From: an uncultured Paraglaciecola sp.
Lineage (GTDB): Bacteria; Pseudomonadota; Gammaproteobacteria; Enterobacterales; Alteromonadaceae
NCBI GenBank assembly: GCA_947498355.1
Contig: CANMKA010000014.1
Location: forward strand, 1 to 64,000
Reading direction: 5' to 3'
Length of the DNA stretch: 64,000 nucleotides
Shown here: positions 63,967 through 64,000 of the stretch, piece after piece
Layout of the letters: the number at the start of each line of letters is the position of its first letter
Position numbering within the stretch: the stretch's first letter is position 1
Translations under genes and position numbers: made by a program
The notes under the pieces: model-generated
Seen by the model: only the letters and a program-made list of their open reading frames with translations
Told to the model about the DNA's origin: nothing
Database searches by the model: none

Positions 63967-64000
63967 CTAGTCGACTTTTATTTTAAGAAGCTTTTTACGT
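63967..64000 (-). CDS. 3' end of a minus-strand gene running out of the window
   Basis: The last 34 bases read on the minus strand as RKKLLKIKVD and a TAG stop, followed after about 25 bases by a terminator. The fragment is too short to identify. Confidence 0.35.
   Translation of the reverse strand, partial: RKKLLKIKVD

Overview
The window looks like a chromosome segment of a marine gammaproteobacterium of the Alteromonadaceae (Glaciecola/Paraglaciecola/Alteromonas type). I infer this from the proteins (two large TonB-dependent receptors, a GH30/GH5 glucan locus, an Mrp-type antiporter operon) and from gene orders typical of gammaproteobacteria: ubiE-ubiJ-ubiB, ftsN next to hslVU, priA beside rpmE, oxyR near ahpCF, and hemC-hemD-hemX-hemY. 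No species can be named from the sequence alone.

Layout. 1-1.3 kb: debris of mobile DNA. It holds the 3' end of an IS3-family element cutting a gene of unknown function, a SMI1/KNR4-type immunity-like gene, the 28-bp end of an IS110-family element, and an IS3 orfA stub. 1.3-4.4 kb: ubiquinone genes ubiE-ubiJ-ubiB (minus strand). 4.7-12 kb: a small exported protein, a Tag-like glycosylase, prlC, gorA, a soluble chemoreceptor with a zinc-binding CZB domain, and a YHS-domain protein. 12.3-17.1 kb: a TonB-dependent receptor, a DUF1348 protein and a periplasmic binding protein. 17.1-18.9 kb: an isolated endolysin-holin pair of phage origin. 19.1-27.1 kb: a tightly overlapped operon for an Mrp-type cation/proton antiporter (E-F-G-B-C-D-D-small protein-D) headed by a Rap1a/Tai-like gene. 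27.3-39.2 kb: a HutC-like repressor, hslVU, a porin plus PstS-like pair, ftsN, priA, rpmE, oxyR, ahpC and ahpF. 39.5-47.1 kb: an accessory region ending at tRNA-Arg(CCG). 47.3-58.6 kb: a polysaccharide-use locus (GH30, membrane AraC regulator, sugar MFS transporter, TonB receptor, multidomain GH5 lipoprotein). 58.7-63.8 kb: hemC-hemD-hemX-hemY followed by a periplasmic class II cAMP phosphodiesterase.

The most unusual part is 40-46.5 kb. It carries at least three imperfect palindromes with the layout of integron attC sites (40796-40861, 44894-44959, 45922-46022) between small mostly minus-strand genes: toxin-antitoxin pairs (yefM-yoeB twice, parDE, higBA), an FMN reductase, a CPBP membrane protein and short unknown proteins. 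No integron integrase is visible, so this looks like a cluster of attC sites lacking an integrase. An IS110-family end, present as the same 28 bp at 918-945 and 43791-43818, abuts attC-like half sites in both places, as expected of the IS1111-attC group. 162-bp and 51-bp repeats and IS3 fragments further mark the region.

A second regulatory signal is in the glucan locus. A 30-bp bipartite site is shared, in the same orientation relative to the gene and at nearly the same distance, by the promoters of the GH30 gene and of the MFS-TonB receptor-GH5 operon. They flank the AraC-type regulator gene, which suggests one sugar-sensing regulon for a beta-1,3/1,6-glucan-like substrate.
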